Source: Lepidostoma basale (lineage: Eukaryota > Arthropoda > Insecta > Trichoptera > Lepidostomatidae). From it: a DNA stretch of 64,000 nt. The stretch covers positions 1,456,501-1,520,500 of the forward strand of contig JAHDVF020000016.1 of the NCBI GenBank assembly GCA_022606425.2, in the 5' to 3' direction. The notes beneath the pieces were generated by a model. The model saw only the letters and a list, made by a program, of their open reading frames with translations. It was not told where the DNA came from and searched no databases. Numbering within the stretch: position 1 is the first letter of the stretch; each line of letters starts with the position of its first letter. Both the position numbers and the translations under genes were made by a program. Of the stretch, positions 10,680-22,054 are shown in pieces.

Positions 10680-13600
10680 GTTAGTACAATATTTTACAAA
10701 TTATTCATAACAGTAACAAAAATTTCATAAAAGCTTTCCGAATTTCTTTACCTCGGCCACATTCCTGGAGTCAATTTCTTCCACTAGAGAGGTGGGGTGT
10801 TCATAAACCATTATTACCAATTGGTAAAATGTGTACATGTGTGTGTACATGTTTTCAATAATTAACTCTTATAGTGCCAAATTAGGTTGTTTCATTTACT
10901 CACCAGTAAGACCAACCTGCTTATGGTTATGCCAATGGGAATAACTATCAAAATTCTTTAGATATGAAAGTTATTTGTTGTTATTTATTATAATATTCTG
11001 AACTAACTAACCATCACGCCGTCTCCCCGAAGGGGTAGGCAGAAAGAATGGACTGCCACACTTTTCTTTCCTGACATATTTCTCTCGCTTCTTCAACATT
11101 CGTACATCGTGTCATGCATGCACGTCGATTTCTCTGACTTCTCAAATGGCCGACATTCAATATTTGATTTATTTGATCGTGCCACGTTTTCCTCGGTCTT
11201 CCTCTATTTCTGGTTCCATTTACATCCTATATTCTGTATTTTTATACCAATTTTTATTTTTATTCTTTAAGCTTTAAGCTATTTATATTTATATAGCTTA
11301 TTTAAAATATTTATTCTTCTTCTTTCTGTAATTTGCAAGAAAAACTTGTATATTGTAGGGGTGGCACTAAAAATTGTCTCTTTCTCCTTTCTCTTGCCAT
11401 TGTGGTGAAAGGTTTGGTCGACTTTGTGTTTCTCCAGGGGTACCAGGTATTATAGTAGCACCACACGTACCACCACACGATACACCTTTCTGGCACCTAA
11501 AAAATATTTATTAATTATAGATTTTCCACACATTCATCTAAGAGATCTCATTTCTATTGCATTTATTCTACTTTCATCCTGTGTGGAAAATCTGTGTATG
11601 ATAGAGTGTCGAATGAAAATATAAGAAGTGAGTGCGGTGCGAATGAAAGTGTTATGAACAAAATAAAGGATTATTAAAATGGTTTGGACATATGGAAAGA
11701 ATGAATGAAGAGAGAATGGTAAAAAAAAAAGTATATGTTAAAATGTAAATGGAACTAGAAATAAAGGAAGACGGAGAAAAATATGGCACGATCAAATAAA
11801 TCAAATATTGAATGTTGACCACGTGAGGAGTCGGAGAAATCGACGTGCGTGCATGACACGATGTGCGAATGTTAAGCCGGGGAGACGGAGTGATAGTTAA
11901 TTAGTTTTTTTTTTAAATTATAGTTTGTTCTGTGCAGCATAATTATTACTCTTAAGTGCTAGATACAAATTTATTATTTTGTGATACATTAATCATCTAT
12001 GTGGCAACAGTTAAGAATAAAGAAAATATTTTTCAATTGCAGTTGGGAAGACGGCGAGAATCATTTATTATTCAACATGCTCCCCGGGGCGGCTCCTGAC
12101 TTCCACACCGTCATGGATATCAACACCGGCAAGGCTCTCATCGCCGGAGCCGGCTTCGACTCCTGGACTTATAGAACCAGTTTTGATGTCTCCCTCCCAC
12201 TCTTCACACCTTTTGCCGTATCATCAGAGACCGACTCCGTGACCGATAAGACACATCTTGTCCTCTCCTCACAGATGAATCTTTTTCACGACATAACGTC
12301 CGACCTGCAGGATATCGCAGACACAGCGACCGAGCTTTTACTTTTACAGTCCTGCCACGGAGACGATGAACCCACAAACCATTCCATCAGGTGTCAATAT
12401 AAAACAGGAAACGTATACGCATATCCAGAAGCTTTGAAGCATGCGCATTTCTGTCTTGTTGGACGCGGTGTTCGGTTAGCGCAGCCCTCATTATTAGAAG
12501 CACTGGCCGTTGGATGTATTCCTACCATCGTCATTGACTCAATCGTGATGCCATTTCAATCTGTGATCGATTGGCACCGAGCTGCCATCTTCATTCCCGA
12601 AGACAATTTAACTACTCTTATCCCAGTTTTAAAGGCTGTTTCTTTGGAAAGAAGAGCAGAAATGAACGCTCAGGCCAAATGGTTGTTTGATAACTATTTC
12701 TCTTCTATTGAGAAGATAACCATGACGACGTTGGATATAATTAATGACAGAGTCTTCCCGCTGATGGCTAAAAGCTACGAGCAATGGAATATGTATCCAA
12801 ATCCCGTAAGTTTTATTTCATTTGACTATGCAAAACTAGTTTTTAATTTTTATTGTACGGTATTTGAGGTTCTAGTTTTTGTTGAAGTGAAAAAAAAGCA
12901 TGGAGCTGGTAAATAAATCTTCGGATATCAGCAAGGAAATATTAAGCTGATTAATGTGCCTTAATAAAATTATGATAAGATCACTAATGTGGTTTAACCT
13001 CTTCGTCTTTCTTTCGCCTAGCCATTTCCTATTATTTTATGGTCGGTTTTCCTAATACGGCTCTGCCAAGTCTCACGATCCAGGCTCATCTGGCTGTCCA
13101 GTCCCAGCGCCTTCAGGTCGTTCCTAACAGAGGACATCCACGTTGAAGGAGGCCGACCTGGTCCCCTCTTTCCGTCTTCCAGTTGCAGGGTCTTGTGAAC
13201 GATGTATTCATTGTCCCTCCTGCTCACATGGCCGTACCACCGCAGTCGACGTTCCCTAGTTTTTTCCGCTACGGCAGCGACTTTTAGGCTACCTCTGATG
13301 TGCTCATTTCTAGCTTTATCCAGCATCGTTACCCCGGCGGCCCACCTCAGCATCTTCATTTCTGCTACGTGCAGCCTCTGTTCTTCTTGTCGTCTTGGGG
13401 CTGTGGTTTAACCATGTGATGAAAACTGTGTTAGTTTTCGTATGAAATACTTAATTTGTGGTGACATTATAAAATATATTAATAATACATTTGGAAAATT
13501 TGTATTTAAACTACTTTATTCTGTACAATAACCAACCGGTTTCGCTTCCGCTGGAGCTTTGCCAGGGCTGCAAAAGAAACTGACAATAAAGTGGTTTAAA

Positions 13601-16600
13601 TACCAATTTTACAAGTGTATTATTATTATATTTAACTGTAAAAGTATAAAAATTATGAGAATAGGAATACAAATCAAGAAAATGTATATTAAATACTAAA
13701 AGCTTCAAGAATCCTCCTTCACCCCTTAAGTGTATCCCATTTTATTATTAAATAAATGAAATAATTGCAGAATGCCGCCTCCAATCCGCTCTTCCTCCCG
13801 GTTACGGCCCCCAAGGCACCCGGGTTCACCGCGGTGATTCTGACCTACGACCGGGTGGAGAGTCTCTTCACACTCATTAACAAGCTGGTCAAAACTCCCA
13901 GTCTCCAGAAGGTTCTCGTCGTGTGGAATAATCAGAAGAAATCTCCCCCTCCAGGTAATGTTTACTTTTTAACTCAATAAATATTTCAACAACAAACTAA
14001 CACGTCTGCAACTGGGCGTTTCGCAGCATTTTATAGAATCACACCCTGCAGCAAGATGTGACTCGCCGCGGCCCTACTGATAGTTCGAATCCCAAATCCT
14101 TAATAATCAAATAAATTTATTCTACAGTCCCATCTTAAATATGTTTCCATTATCGCATAATCACCCTGAATCATTTCTAAGCCTACTCCCTCCCCTCCCT
14201 TTTTGGCACATAATATTGTTGTTTGATTATATATACCCTTCTCTTTCGAAAATGGACACCCCCTCTCCTCCCACTCTACTTTGTAACTTTCTATTTAATT
14301 TTAGTTTAATTTGTGTATAGCCCTGAGGAAGCTCACAACAGAGTGAAACCGGTTGACACTACTTATTCAAATAAAGGGGTTTATACTAAGTGAAAAGATG
14401 TTTAATTTTATTTTTAAATATGTCAAATCACCAAGTAATGGTTTCGTATCAAAGATAAAACAAAATTCACAGTATTTGAATTGTTTGTTACAGCATCACA
14501 GTGGCCTGCGATCACCAAACCACTGAAGGTCATTCAAACCAAAGAGAACAAACTGTCCAACAGATTTTACCCTTATGAGGAAATTGAAACTGAGTGCCTG
14601 CTGACCATAGACGATGATATAATCATGCTCACACCTGATGAGCTAGAATTTGGGTAACTACTTATGCATATTTTTTATAACCACATACTTAAGTCAAAAG
14701 TAATATCATTATAATTAGATAAACTCTTTAAGAGCTTCAGGATTAAAACTTATTTTTAATTTTTGATAAACGGCTGTATTAATTGGAATTACATTTTTTT
14801 ATGAATTAAAACACAGTTTTTCCAGTATTGAGTTTATTTTTCTCAACGTGTTTCAAAGGTTTTTCACTGAGCAAGTCGAGAAAAATAAACTTATTTTTTA
14901 TTATAATTGTTGTTTGCATATGTACTAATCAATAACTAACTAACTAACTAACCATTACGCCGTCTCTCCGAAGGGGTGGGCAGAAAGAATGGACTGCCTC
15001 ACTTATGACAACAAACGTATTTATTACTATTCATATGTATTTCTTATTTTTATTGACTTATTTAAGCCTTATCTATTTAAAAGGATATTTTAATAATAGA
15101 ATCGAATAATATAGACCTAAAACTGAGAATACTCCTCATCAAGACCTGTGTATGGAGTATCTTGATGTACGGCTGCGAGACATGGTGCCTATACGAAAGA
15201 GATAAACGGAGACTAGAGGCTTTTGAGATGTGGTCCTATTAAAGACTATTAGGAATTGCTTGGAGAGACCGCATTACAAATGAGGAGGTTTTCCAAAGAA
15301 TCGAAGGAGGAAGGCACCTGCTCAAGACCTTGTCCGAAAGGCGTGCAAGATGGATCGGCCATGTCATACGACAAGAAGGCCTCTTGCATGCCATAATGGA
15401 GGGTATGATCGAGGGAACAAACTCTAGAGGACGCCCACGCCGAGGGTACCTCGAGGACCTGTTGGTGGACGTGTGTTGCTCATCATATGCAGATTTCAAA
15501 AGAGCCGCACAAGACAGGGAAGAATGGAAGAGAAGGATAGAGGAAATTGCTGCAAACCAATCCCAGGATTGAAACCAGAGAGAGAGATTTAAAAGGGTGT
15601 TGATTTTTTTAGTTTGTCGTAAAATTTCTGATTTGAAATATTATATATCATATTTTTAATTAATACTAATGAAAACGTCTGTTTTATAGAAGTTTTTTTA
15701 TAGTTAATGGGAGTGACACGTTTTGCCTTTTTAAGGCATTATCAAATGTCTTAGAAAGGCGAGACATGTCATTCCCATAAACTATAATAAAACTTCTAGA
15801 AAACAGACTTTTTCATTCGTATTATATCTTTTTAAAAAAATTATTATTGTTATTTTCATTTTTCTTCTTATGAATTATAGTCATATGGCAATGTAAGCCA
15901 ATTCATTTTAAACAAATTCAAATTCATCTTTAAGACTAGAATGATCCATTGAGTATGATACTTATTTTGATTACCGTAATTATTGCAGATTCGAGGTGTG
16001 GCGAGAGTTCCCGGATAGAATTGTTGGCTTCCCGTCCCGAGTCCACTTGTGGGATAACGAAACTGAGACATGGAAATACCACAGTGAATGGACTAATCAA
16101 ATATCTATGGTAATTAACTTGTACTATAAAAATTCAGGTGCTATAGTAACATCACGGCCTTTGTGGCAACAACAGAAACAACAGTCATGACTGCCACACG
16201 AAGGTCCCGGGTTCGATTCCCGGCGATGACAGCGTGTAAAAAATAATTTTTACGCTGTCTTTGATCTGGTAGAGAATTGATGTGATAATAAAAAATGTGA
16301 TTTCTGAAGCGATCATGTACAGCAGTTTGATTGCTCTCCCCACTGGTATTACCAGAGACAATTTGGTTCCGCATGTTAGGAGATAACAGTCTGTAATTGT
16401 ACTTGTTAAGGTGCTGACGGGTGCGGCGTTCCATCACAAGCTGTGGTCTTGGTACTACACGGTCGGAATGCCCGGAGACATTCGCCAATGGGTGGATGAT
16501 AATATGAACTGCGAGGACATCGCAATGAACTTCCTGGTTGCCAACTTAACCAACAAGCCGCCCATCAAGGTAGGGACCACTTGATTCGTTCACTGAGATA

Positions 16601-17404
16601 TTACATTTTTATAATATTTTATCTATCCAACCATCCTATAAACCTATCCAAAAAATCTAAAATGGCAGTGCACAATGGTGTTCTTGTACCGACCCTTATG
16701 TATGGAAGCGAAGCATGGAACTGGCAAAAGAAAGATGAAAGTAGAATTAATGCAGTAGAAATGAGATCTCTTAGACAAATATGAGGATACTTTGTATATG
16801 ACAGATTGTCGAATGAAAATATAAGAAGTGAATGCGGTTAATACATCTGTAATGTTTTTTTTTTAAATAAAATAACTGAAACATAGGGAATCGAAGCAAG
16901 AGCAGACACTGTCATTTTTAAATCTGGATTATGCAAGGTGTTTTAAAGTTTCAAAATTCTCAAATGATTTTACTGGAATCTCTTGATGGAAGTTCTTTTT
17001 AAATAATAATCAAATAAAACAATGTTTTTTAACTACTTCCACTTTTGTCTTTATTTCGACAGCGACTGGTTTCGCTAGGCTCGCTGGCATCAATAGACTG
17101 GTCTAGCCAGAACAAAAGTGGAAGTAGTTTAAAAACATTGTTTTATTTCATTATTATTTCAAAATTTTCTATTGCGATTCAGGTGGCGCCCCGCAAGAAG
17201 TTCAAGTGTCCGGAGTGCACCAACACGGAGATGCTGTCTGCGGACATCGGACACATGACGGAGCGGTCGGCGTGCGTGGACCGCCTGGCACGCATCTACG
17301 GCCGGATGGCTCTCAAGACGGTGGAATTCCGCGCCGATCCCGTCCTCTTCCGGGACAACTTCCCGCAGAAGCTAAAATGGTTCAACGACATCGGGAGCTT
17401 ATAA
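10150..17404 (+). CDS. sotv: exostosin-2 (sister of tout-velu), 7 exons
   Basis: Heparan sulfate co-polymerase subunit; with EXT1/tout-velu it elongates the GlcA-GlcNAc chain in the Golgi. Exons: 10150-10679, 12043-12805, 13771-13954, 14494-14653, 15989-16109, 16411-16569, 17183-17404. They join in a continuous frame to 712 residues (human EXT2: 718). Residues 1-21 are cytosolic and ~22-43 form the single type II membrane anchor. The GT47 exostosin domain follows, including [13 protein letters not shown] and, in exon 2, [13 protein letters not shown] and [10 protein letters not shown]. The C-terminal GT64 domain has the metal-binding DDD at ~532-534 (LTIDDDIIM). The C-terminus reads KWFNDIGSL. 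The introns are full of LINE, SINE and MITE pieces, but every splice site looks intact. Confidence 0.96.
11002..11235 (-). mobile_element. LINE-A 3' end in sotv intron 1
   Basis: CTAACTAACCATCACGCC tail complement, then the family terminus. 5'-truncated. Confidence 0.75.
11515..11920 (+). mobile_element. LINE-A copy with inverted 5' end
   Basis: Positions 11580-11920 are plus-strand LINE-A down to the GGGGAGACGGAGTGATAG end. Positions 11515-11578 are the immediately upstream part of the same family in the opposite orientation, meeting at about 11579. This head-to-head join is what twin priming produces. Also 11236-11514: no recognised feature. Confidence 0.65.
12043..12805 (+). CDS. sotv: sotv exon 2
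   Basis: Acceptor TTGCAG at 12042; begins [15 protein letters not shown] and ends MYPNP before GTAAG. Large 763-bp exon with most of the GT47 exostosin domain (residues 177-431). Confidence 0.92.
13010..13405 (-). mobile_element. LINE-G ORF2 tail, open frame
   Basis: An uninterrupted 113-codon minus frame (13018-13359): [30 protein letters not shown], then [25 protein letters not shown] reverse transcriptase C-terminus in sotv intron 2. The lack of stops suggests a fairly young insertion. Confidence 0.75.
13771..13954 (+). CDS. sotv: sotv exon 3
   Basis: Acceptor TTGCAG; codes for [11 protein letters not shown] to KKSPPP and one base of a Gly/Ala codon. Starts the GT64 domain: [14 protein letters not shown] is the typical first strand of this glycosyltransferase fold. 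Confidence 0.9.
14494..14653 (+). CDS. sotv: sotv exon 4 (catalytic DDD)
   Basis: Acceptor TTACAG; codes for [10 protein letters not shown] to DELEFG. Contains the DDD motif (residues ~532-534) that binds the Mn-UDP sugar in GT64 enzymes. Donor GTAACT. Confidence 0.9.
14933..15005 (-). mobile_element. LINE-A 3' end in sotv intron 4
   Basis: (CTAA)n followed by CCATTACGCCGTCTCTCC and the family terminus; only ~70 bp. Confidence 0.7.
15075..15590 (+). mobile_element. LINE-B ORF2 tail in sotv intron 4
   Basis: Plus strand; [35 protein letters not shown] and the end [15 protein letters not shown] before TGA at ~15570. One stop (TAA near 15239) breaks the upstream part. Reference for the decayed copy at 690-1125. 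Confidence 0.8.
15650..15828. repeat. MITE-P, complete palindrome
   Basis: TACTAATGAAAACGTCTG ... AGAAGTTTTTTTATAG ... GGCATTATCAAA, then the inverse arm through CTATAATAAAACTTCTAGAA to TTTTTCATTCGTATTA. About 170 bp, able to form a long hairpin. Confidence 0.75.
15989..16109 (+). CDS. sotv: sotv exon 5
   Basis: Acceptor TTGCAG; codes for [14 protein letters not shown] to TNQISM and ends in phase 0 before GTAATT. Confidence 0.9.
16150..16320 (+). mobile_element. SINE-1 copy in sotv intron 5
   Basis: tRNA-derived head with the Pol III B box GGTTCGATTCCC, then GGCGATGACAGCGTGTAA and a region corresponding to TTTGATCTGGTAGAGAATT. The A box is decayed. Confidence 0.75.
16285..16400 (-). pseudogene. 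LINE-F C-terminal fragment beside sotv exon 6
   Basis: Minus strand reads a [20 protein letters not shown] end of the LINE-F ORF. It fills the space just before the exon 6 acceptor, so intron 5 (301 bp) is almost entirely transposon-derived. Confidence 0.65.
16411..16569 (+). CDS. sotv: sotv exon 6
   Basis: Codes for [12 protein letters not shown] to NLTNKPPIK (53 codons, phase 0 at both ends). The acceptor is TTGTTAAG, with AAG rather than CAG, and lies ~10-20 bp from a LINE-F remnant. Donor GTAGGG. Confidence 0.9.
16655..16840 (+). pseudogene. LINE-A internal fragment in sotv intron 6
   Basis: Reads [20 protein letters not shown] then [20 protein letters not shown] before a stop; truncated at both ends. 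Confidence 0.75.
16960..17165. repeat. foldback repeat (family R1) in sotv intron 6
   Basis: Arms CAAATAAAACAATGTTTTTT / AACTACTTCCACTTTTGT and their inverse at ~17112-17160 surround TCGACAGCGACTGGTTTCG. Related single arms occur at 35580-35720 (inverted) and 58050-58210. Confidence 0.6.
17183..17404 (+). CDS. sotv: sotv exon 7
   Basis: Acceptor ATTCAG; codes for [12 protein letters not shown] to DIGSL and the TAA stop. The KCPECTNTE cysteines are typical of the EXT C-terminus. Confidence 0.92.
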   Translation: MAPRKKFKCPECTNTEMLSADIGHMTERSACVDRLARIYGRMALKTVEFRADPVLFRDNFPQKLKWFNDIGSL

Positions 17405-17439
17405 GGAATGTAGAGGCTCTGCATGTCTTAAATTAGTCA

Positions 17440-17445
17440 ATTAAA
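17440..17445 (+). terminator. sotv: candidate sotv poly(A) signal ATTAAA
   Basis: ATTAAA 36 bp after the stop. A canonical AATAAA is further down at 17590-17595, inside the TTAA MITE. Confidence 0.5.
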
Positions 17446-17459
17446 TTTTAACCTGTTAA

Positions 17460-17696
17460 CACGTTGAGTGCTAATGACGCATATCCGCATCAATGTATCG
17501 TTTGTAGCCACTCTGAGGATGCGTGTTTGCATCATGCTCCTATAGCATGTGTATTAACAGATTTTGTATGGTTTGGTACGATGTCTACCAATAAATACAC
17601 AGGGCACCGCGAGGCGTTTAGTTAGAAGTGGAATTCCCGTTGCTTAGCATTCAGCAAGCTCGTGATTATTAAGTATTATATGCAGCAGCGAACGTG
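17460..17696. mobile_element. piggyBac-type MITE, TTAA flanked
   Basis: Starts CACGTTGAGTGC and ends GCAGCGAACGTG, with TTAA on both sides (17456-17459, 17697-17700). Short inverted ends and the TTAA duplication indicate a piggyBac-mobilised element. A second copy is at 32985-33230. It lies 55 bp after the sotv stop. Confidence 0.75.
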
Positions 17697-17879
17697 TTAA
17701 CCGGGTATGATGAAATATTACATCATTCCAATTAAACAGCAGCAGTGGCTTTAATGAAATATACCGCCAAGATTACCCTTGAATGGGGCTGATTATCTAT
17801 GGTTTATTTTTTTGTATATAACAGATTGTTTTAACACAATCACTGTACACAATTTGTTTTTTTTTAGTAATTATGTCAA

Positions 17880-18010
17880 TTCTCATGATTTGTGATAGGT
17901 AGATCACCATTTTATCGTCACGTAAATTTTACACCAGACCAAAGACAGCGTGACAATCACACTGCCATCACAGGGAATCGAACCCGAGACCTCCCTGCCA
18001 CGAAGGCCAT
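17880..18010 (-). mobile_element. SINE-1 copy
   Basis: Minus-strand copy with GGGAATCGAACCCGAGACC (inverse B box) and TGCCACGAAGG (inverse A box area). Confidence 0.75.
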
Positions 18011-18044
18011 CATATATTAGATTATGAGAATAAACTGAGTTAAC

Positions 18045-18510
18045 CAACTCACAATGCCTCAAGATTAAAGTCTTCAACCAATGCGTCTTGCCAGTCATGA
18101 TGTACGGAGCCCCGAGACGTGGACATTGACAAAAGGTCTAGTCTACAGATTCAAGGTCACCTAACGCACCATGGAAAGAGCCATGCTTGGAATAACCTTG
18201 AGGGACAGATTTAGAAACGAATTTATTCGACAACAAACCAAGGTGATTGAGGTGGCTCTGAGGATGCGATGGGCTGGCCATATCTGTCAGAGAACCGACG
18301 GCTGATGGGGAAGACGGGTTCTGGAGTGGAGACCGCGTACAGGATTCTGCAGAATTGGACGTCCCTCTGCCCGCTGGACCAATGATCTGAAGAGGATTGC
18401 TGGACATTGATGGATGGGAGCGGCAATGGATAGGGGGCAGTGGCGTGCTTTGGCAGAGGCCTACGTTCAGCAAAGGATGACAGATGGCTGATGATGAACC
18501 AACTCACAAA
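18045..18510 (+). pseudogene. LINE-E ORF2 tail, decayed
   Basis: RVTxRTMERAMLG-type region, then LRMRWAGHICQRT, VLEWRPRTG and SARWTNDLKRIAG in shifting frames. It ends near 18500 and was inactivated by several frameshifts and stops. A related minus copy is at 54950-55320. Confidence 0.7.
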
Positions 18511-18519
18511 CACGGGCCT

Positions 18520-18870
18520 TCTCTCAGATTGTAAATAAGTTTGTCTACTTGGGATAACTGATAACTGACACCCCCCGTGCGAGATGGAGATTCAGCACAG
18601 AGCCCAATTGGTCAAAACTGCCATGAAAAATCTCACCAAGATATGGGCAAGTAAAAAATATCTTTAATAAGACCAAGATGAAACTGGTTCAAACCCTTGT
18701 ATTCTCATATTCCTTTATGGTTGCGAGTCGTGGACTATGCGAGCATCAAAGAGGTCCAAAATTGTTGCTTTCAAGATGTGGGCCTGGCGACGAATGCTGC
18801 GCATACCCTGAACGAACCAGTCGATCCTTGACTAACGAACCACAATCAATAAGAGATAAAATATATTTAG
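18520..18870 (+). pseudogene. RTE/BovB-like LINE fragment
   Basis: NIFNKTKMKLVQTLVFSYSF, then a frameshift to MWAWRRMLRIP and SILDxRTTINK-like sequence. This is the connection region after the reverse transcriptase of RTE/BovB-like LINEs. Confidence 0.7.
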
Positions 18871-19084
18871 GCACCGAGTTGCATAGATTCACCGCGTATT
18901 TTTTGTTGCGTTTGACAAAATTACTCGGTTAACAGGTTAAAATTGCTGAAGAATACTCAAAAACATTTTTATAGTTTAATCCATTTCTTAATCGTACTTC
19001 TATGTCTAGGTGGAATTTATATTATGTTATGTGATTTATCACACCCGTTAAGATGTACGCAAAAAATAATCTTCTTCTTTTAAT

Positions 19085-19760
19085 AGATCTGACTATCTGT
19101 GATGCAGAAATCATGTCTTATGGGATGATGAGGTCCAGCTGTCCCTCCATCTCTTAGGCGTTCTTCCAGGTGGGCGGTGTCCAAAGGGAATTTCATAAGC
19201 GACTGTATATGCGAGTCTATCACCATCCATTCGGACTACATGGTCCCTCCAGTATCTTCTTCTGGATCTACTCCACCGAACGATATCCGCTATTTCGCAA
19301 GTTTTTCTTGTCTGCGTTGTGGACACGATCTCGGGAATTTTTCCAGTAATTGATCTTAGGATTTTCATCTCAGATTTTCTTAGTAAATCCTTGGTTCGCA
19401 GTGTCGGCCCGCGTCTCTTCAGTGTACATCGATACGCATGTGCTTGTTCTTCCAGACCAGATTCTTCGGACACCCTGACACGGCAGAGGCACGGTACTTC
19501 GGTATAAAGGTCATTATGGCTGCAGACTATCTGCTCCTAAATATCTGAAACTCATTACTTGCTCCACAGGTATATCATTAACAGTCAGCTTACATCTTGT
19601 AGGTTGCCTAGATATAGTGAGACTTTTTGTTTTGGTGACTGATATAGCCATATTTAGCATTTGTGATACTGTGTGGAATTTGCACAACATTCTTTGCAAG
19701 TCACAAAGACAGACACAAAAAAGTAAGTGTATTAATGAATCAAAAACAGTTAAAATCAAG
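19085..19760 (-). pseudogene. LINE-H ORF2 tail
   Basis: Minus frame 19111-19473 is open for 120 codons (GPTLRTKDLLRKSEMKILRS, DIVRWSRSRRRYWRDHVVRM, RPPGRTPKRWRDSW). The upstream part, with VEQVMSFRYLGADSL, lies in another frame at 19514-19759. Confidence 0.75.
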
Positions 19761-20245
19761 ACACAACATTTATAAACAGAGCAGACAATAGAGGTACAAA
19801 AAAGACATTTGATTATAAGATTATCAGATGAATATTTTACTTTTCACTTGTATTTCAATTTATCATTCCTATTTTCATTACTTATTATTTAGAAATGAAA
19901 ATTCGGAAGGGATGTATTTAAAATCATAGAACAATGCTTTAAAATTTGAAAAGTAATGACACACACAAATGTAGAGGATGGTGCATGTTTGATTAAAGAA
20001 TGTATCATAGATGTGGTAAAGTTACTTCAATCTCAGTAAATAAGTAGGTACTAGGAGATATTAAATAGTTAGGGAGAGAGTACATATCTTGTGCATTAAT
20101 TCTTAAATGTATACACATATCTAGTCAATTGTATTCTTATCTGATATGTTATAAAAATATATTTTATAGTTTATAAATTTACTGAAGGACTAATGTATTC
20201 ATAACATGTGTCTATAGGGCCATTTCAAATGTTATGTAAAGGCAG
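19761..20245. other. AT-rich spacer, nothing recognised
   Basis: No gene or repeat family was identified. Confidence 0.4.
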
Positions 20246-20249
20246 ACAT

Positions 20250-20650
20250 ATTTAAAATTATTAATATTTCTAATGAATACAAATGAAAATAATTGTTTTG
20301 TTGAAGTTTTATAATATTTTATGAGAATGACATGTTTTGCCTTGCTGAGACATTATCAAATAGAAGACCAATTGGACGACCATGGCTGCGATGGATGAAG
20401 TTGGGAGAGATAGAGCAAGATTGTTAAGAGTGTCAGATTGGAGGGTCGAAGCGGAGGACAGGAGGAGTTGGAGGCGAAGAATACTGGAGGCTAAGGCTCG
20501 ATATGGGTTGTAGGGCCATCGAAGAAGAAGGAGAAAGAAGAAGGCATTATCAAATATCATTTGGTAATGCCTTAGCAAGGCAAAAAGTGTCATTCCTATA
20601 AAATATAATAAAACTTCTATAAAACAGTTGTTTTCATTATTTAATATGGA
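20250..20650. repeat. MITE-P split by a LINE tail
   Basis: The two MITE-P arms are at 20255-20361 and 20543-20645. Between them, 20362-20542 (plus) encodes GRPWLRWMDEVGRDRARLLR and WRRRILEAKARYGL with a (GAA)n tail. The 13-bp repeats GACATTATCAAAT (20349-20361) and GGCATTATCAAAT (20543-20555) look like the target duplication with one mismatch. Confidence 0.7.
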
Positions 20651-21890
20651 GTTTTACATCATTGTTCAAGAAACAATAAATACATATTTGTTTTTACCTA
20701 CCGTTGAGAAAAAACCGTGTTGTTTACAGCTTTTTATTTTGAAAATTGAATTGATTTTGATATTTTAAATTTCAAAATAAATTATGTACACATGTGTTAG
20801 TCAATTTACTAATGTTATTGTTTAGAAAAAGTATATAATTAAACTTGTAAATACATATTTAAATAAAACAAAATTTGATTGTAAAAAAGTTTTTATTCTT
20901 ATAAATAAGTTCCACGTTAAGCAAAGCGACAAAATATACATCTTAAATAACTTATCGATTATAAAGTTCACAGCTCATCACGGTTGCCCTCGGGCGGAGG
21001 CAGGTTTCACTTGTGACCCATCTTATGGCTGATAATGGCAGCGTTCTGACACTGGACTGATAAAATCATCAAGAATTTGTGATTCAGGAAAAACGGCAAA
21101 TTGCACACTGCCTAGAAAAGTTATGACACAATACAACTGAAATATGTTCATTAACAGAGTGCAAAATAATATATTAATTTAATAATACGTTTAATCTATG
21201 ATTAGAACGTTTTTAATATTTTAAATCAGATCATTACAAATGAAAAGTAACTAATCAGAGGTGTGAGGTACCTACTTTCACGGTTTTTAATCTTTTAATA
21301 TGTTGCCTTAATCACTTTTTATGTATCAATGAACTATCTTCAATATCTATGACATTATTTTATTTCAAACTATGTCACGGGATATTTTCCATGTTTGTAA
21401 TCTAAATTAATGTAAAATACATTTAAAATTAATAATAAATCATACAACAGAACACATAACATTGTTTAAAACAATTGATTTTGTCATGCGACAACCTTAA
21501 TTAATCCAGTAAATTTTACACTTTTATCTATGGATATGCAAGTACCTTTGTCATAAATTCGGGGTATTCTTTTTATAAATTTCAAATGTGCAATTTTCAG
21601 TGTATAAAAACAAATTAATGTCTTTTATATCTTAATCTCATTTTCCATACCATTTATAAAATCCATAATCAGTCATTTGTGATGGCTACCTCACTCCGAG
21701 AGCTGCAGGCCTGTTATTATGTACTTTCATCCAGCCGATGGGACTCCTGGTGGTGCAATCACTTCTCAGCTGTATATCCCAACCTTCATCTTTGTGACCA
21801 AATGTTGATTATAAAAATAATAAAAACTTGTGAAGATTTGAATGAAAAACCCTCCCAACAAAAAAAAATATATATTTGTTTTGCTAACTT
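20651..21890. other. AT-rich spacer
   Basis: Nothing recognised apart from a TTGTTCAAGAAACAATAAAT block near 20660 belonging to MITE-P. A short GC-richer patch at 20985-21060 has no coding pattern. Confidence 0.4.
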
Positions 21891-21894
21891 TAAT

Positions 21895-22020
21895 AGACTA
21901 TAGTAATTTTTTAATTCTTCTTTGCTATGGACCTATGCAGTCTGTTCGCCAGAGGGTTGCTCCTCCTGTGAGATGGATTTCCACCTGTCCTCTTTTTTAC
22001 GATGAGTATGAGACTTCCAC
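21895..22020 (-). pseudogene. LINE-H terminal fragment
   Basis: TGGACCTATGCAGTCTGTTC and GATGGATTTCCACCTGTCC match the inverse end of LINE-H copies near 60155-60225. Confidence 0.45.
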
Positions 22021-22054
22021 AGTATGAGTCCCGTGAGTTTTTAAAATTCAAGTA

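Noticed and set aside
10710..10710. sotv ending at the in-frame stop at 10708-10710
   Set aside because: That stop is in intron 1; splicing at the GTTAGT donor at 10680 joins to the conserved WEDGENHL.
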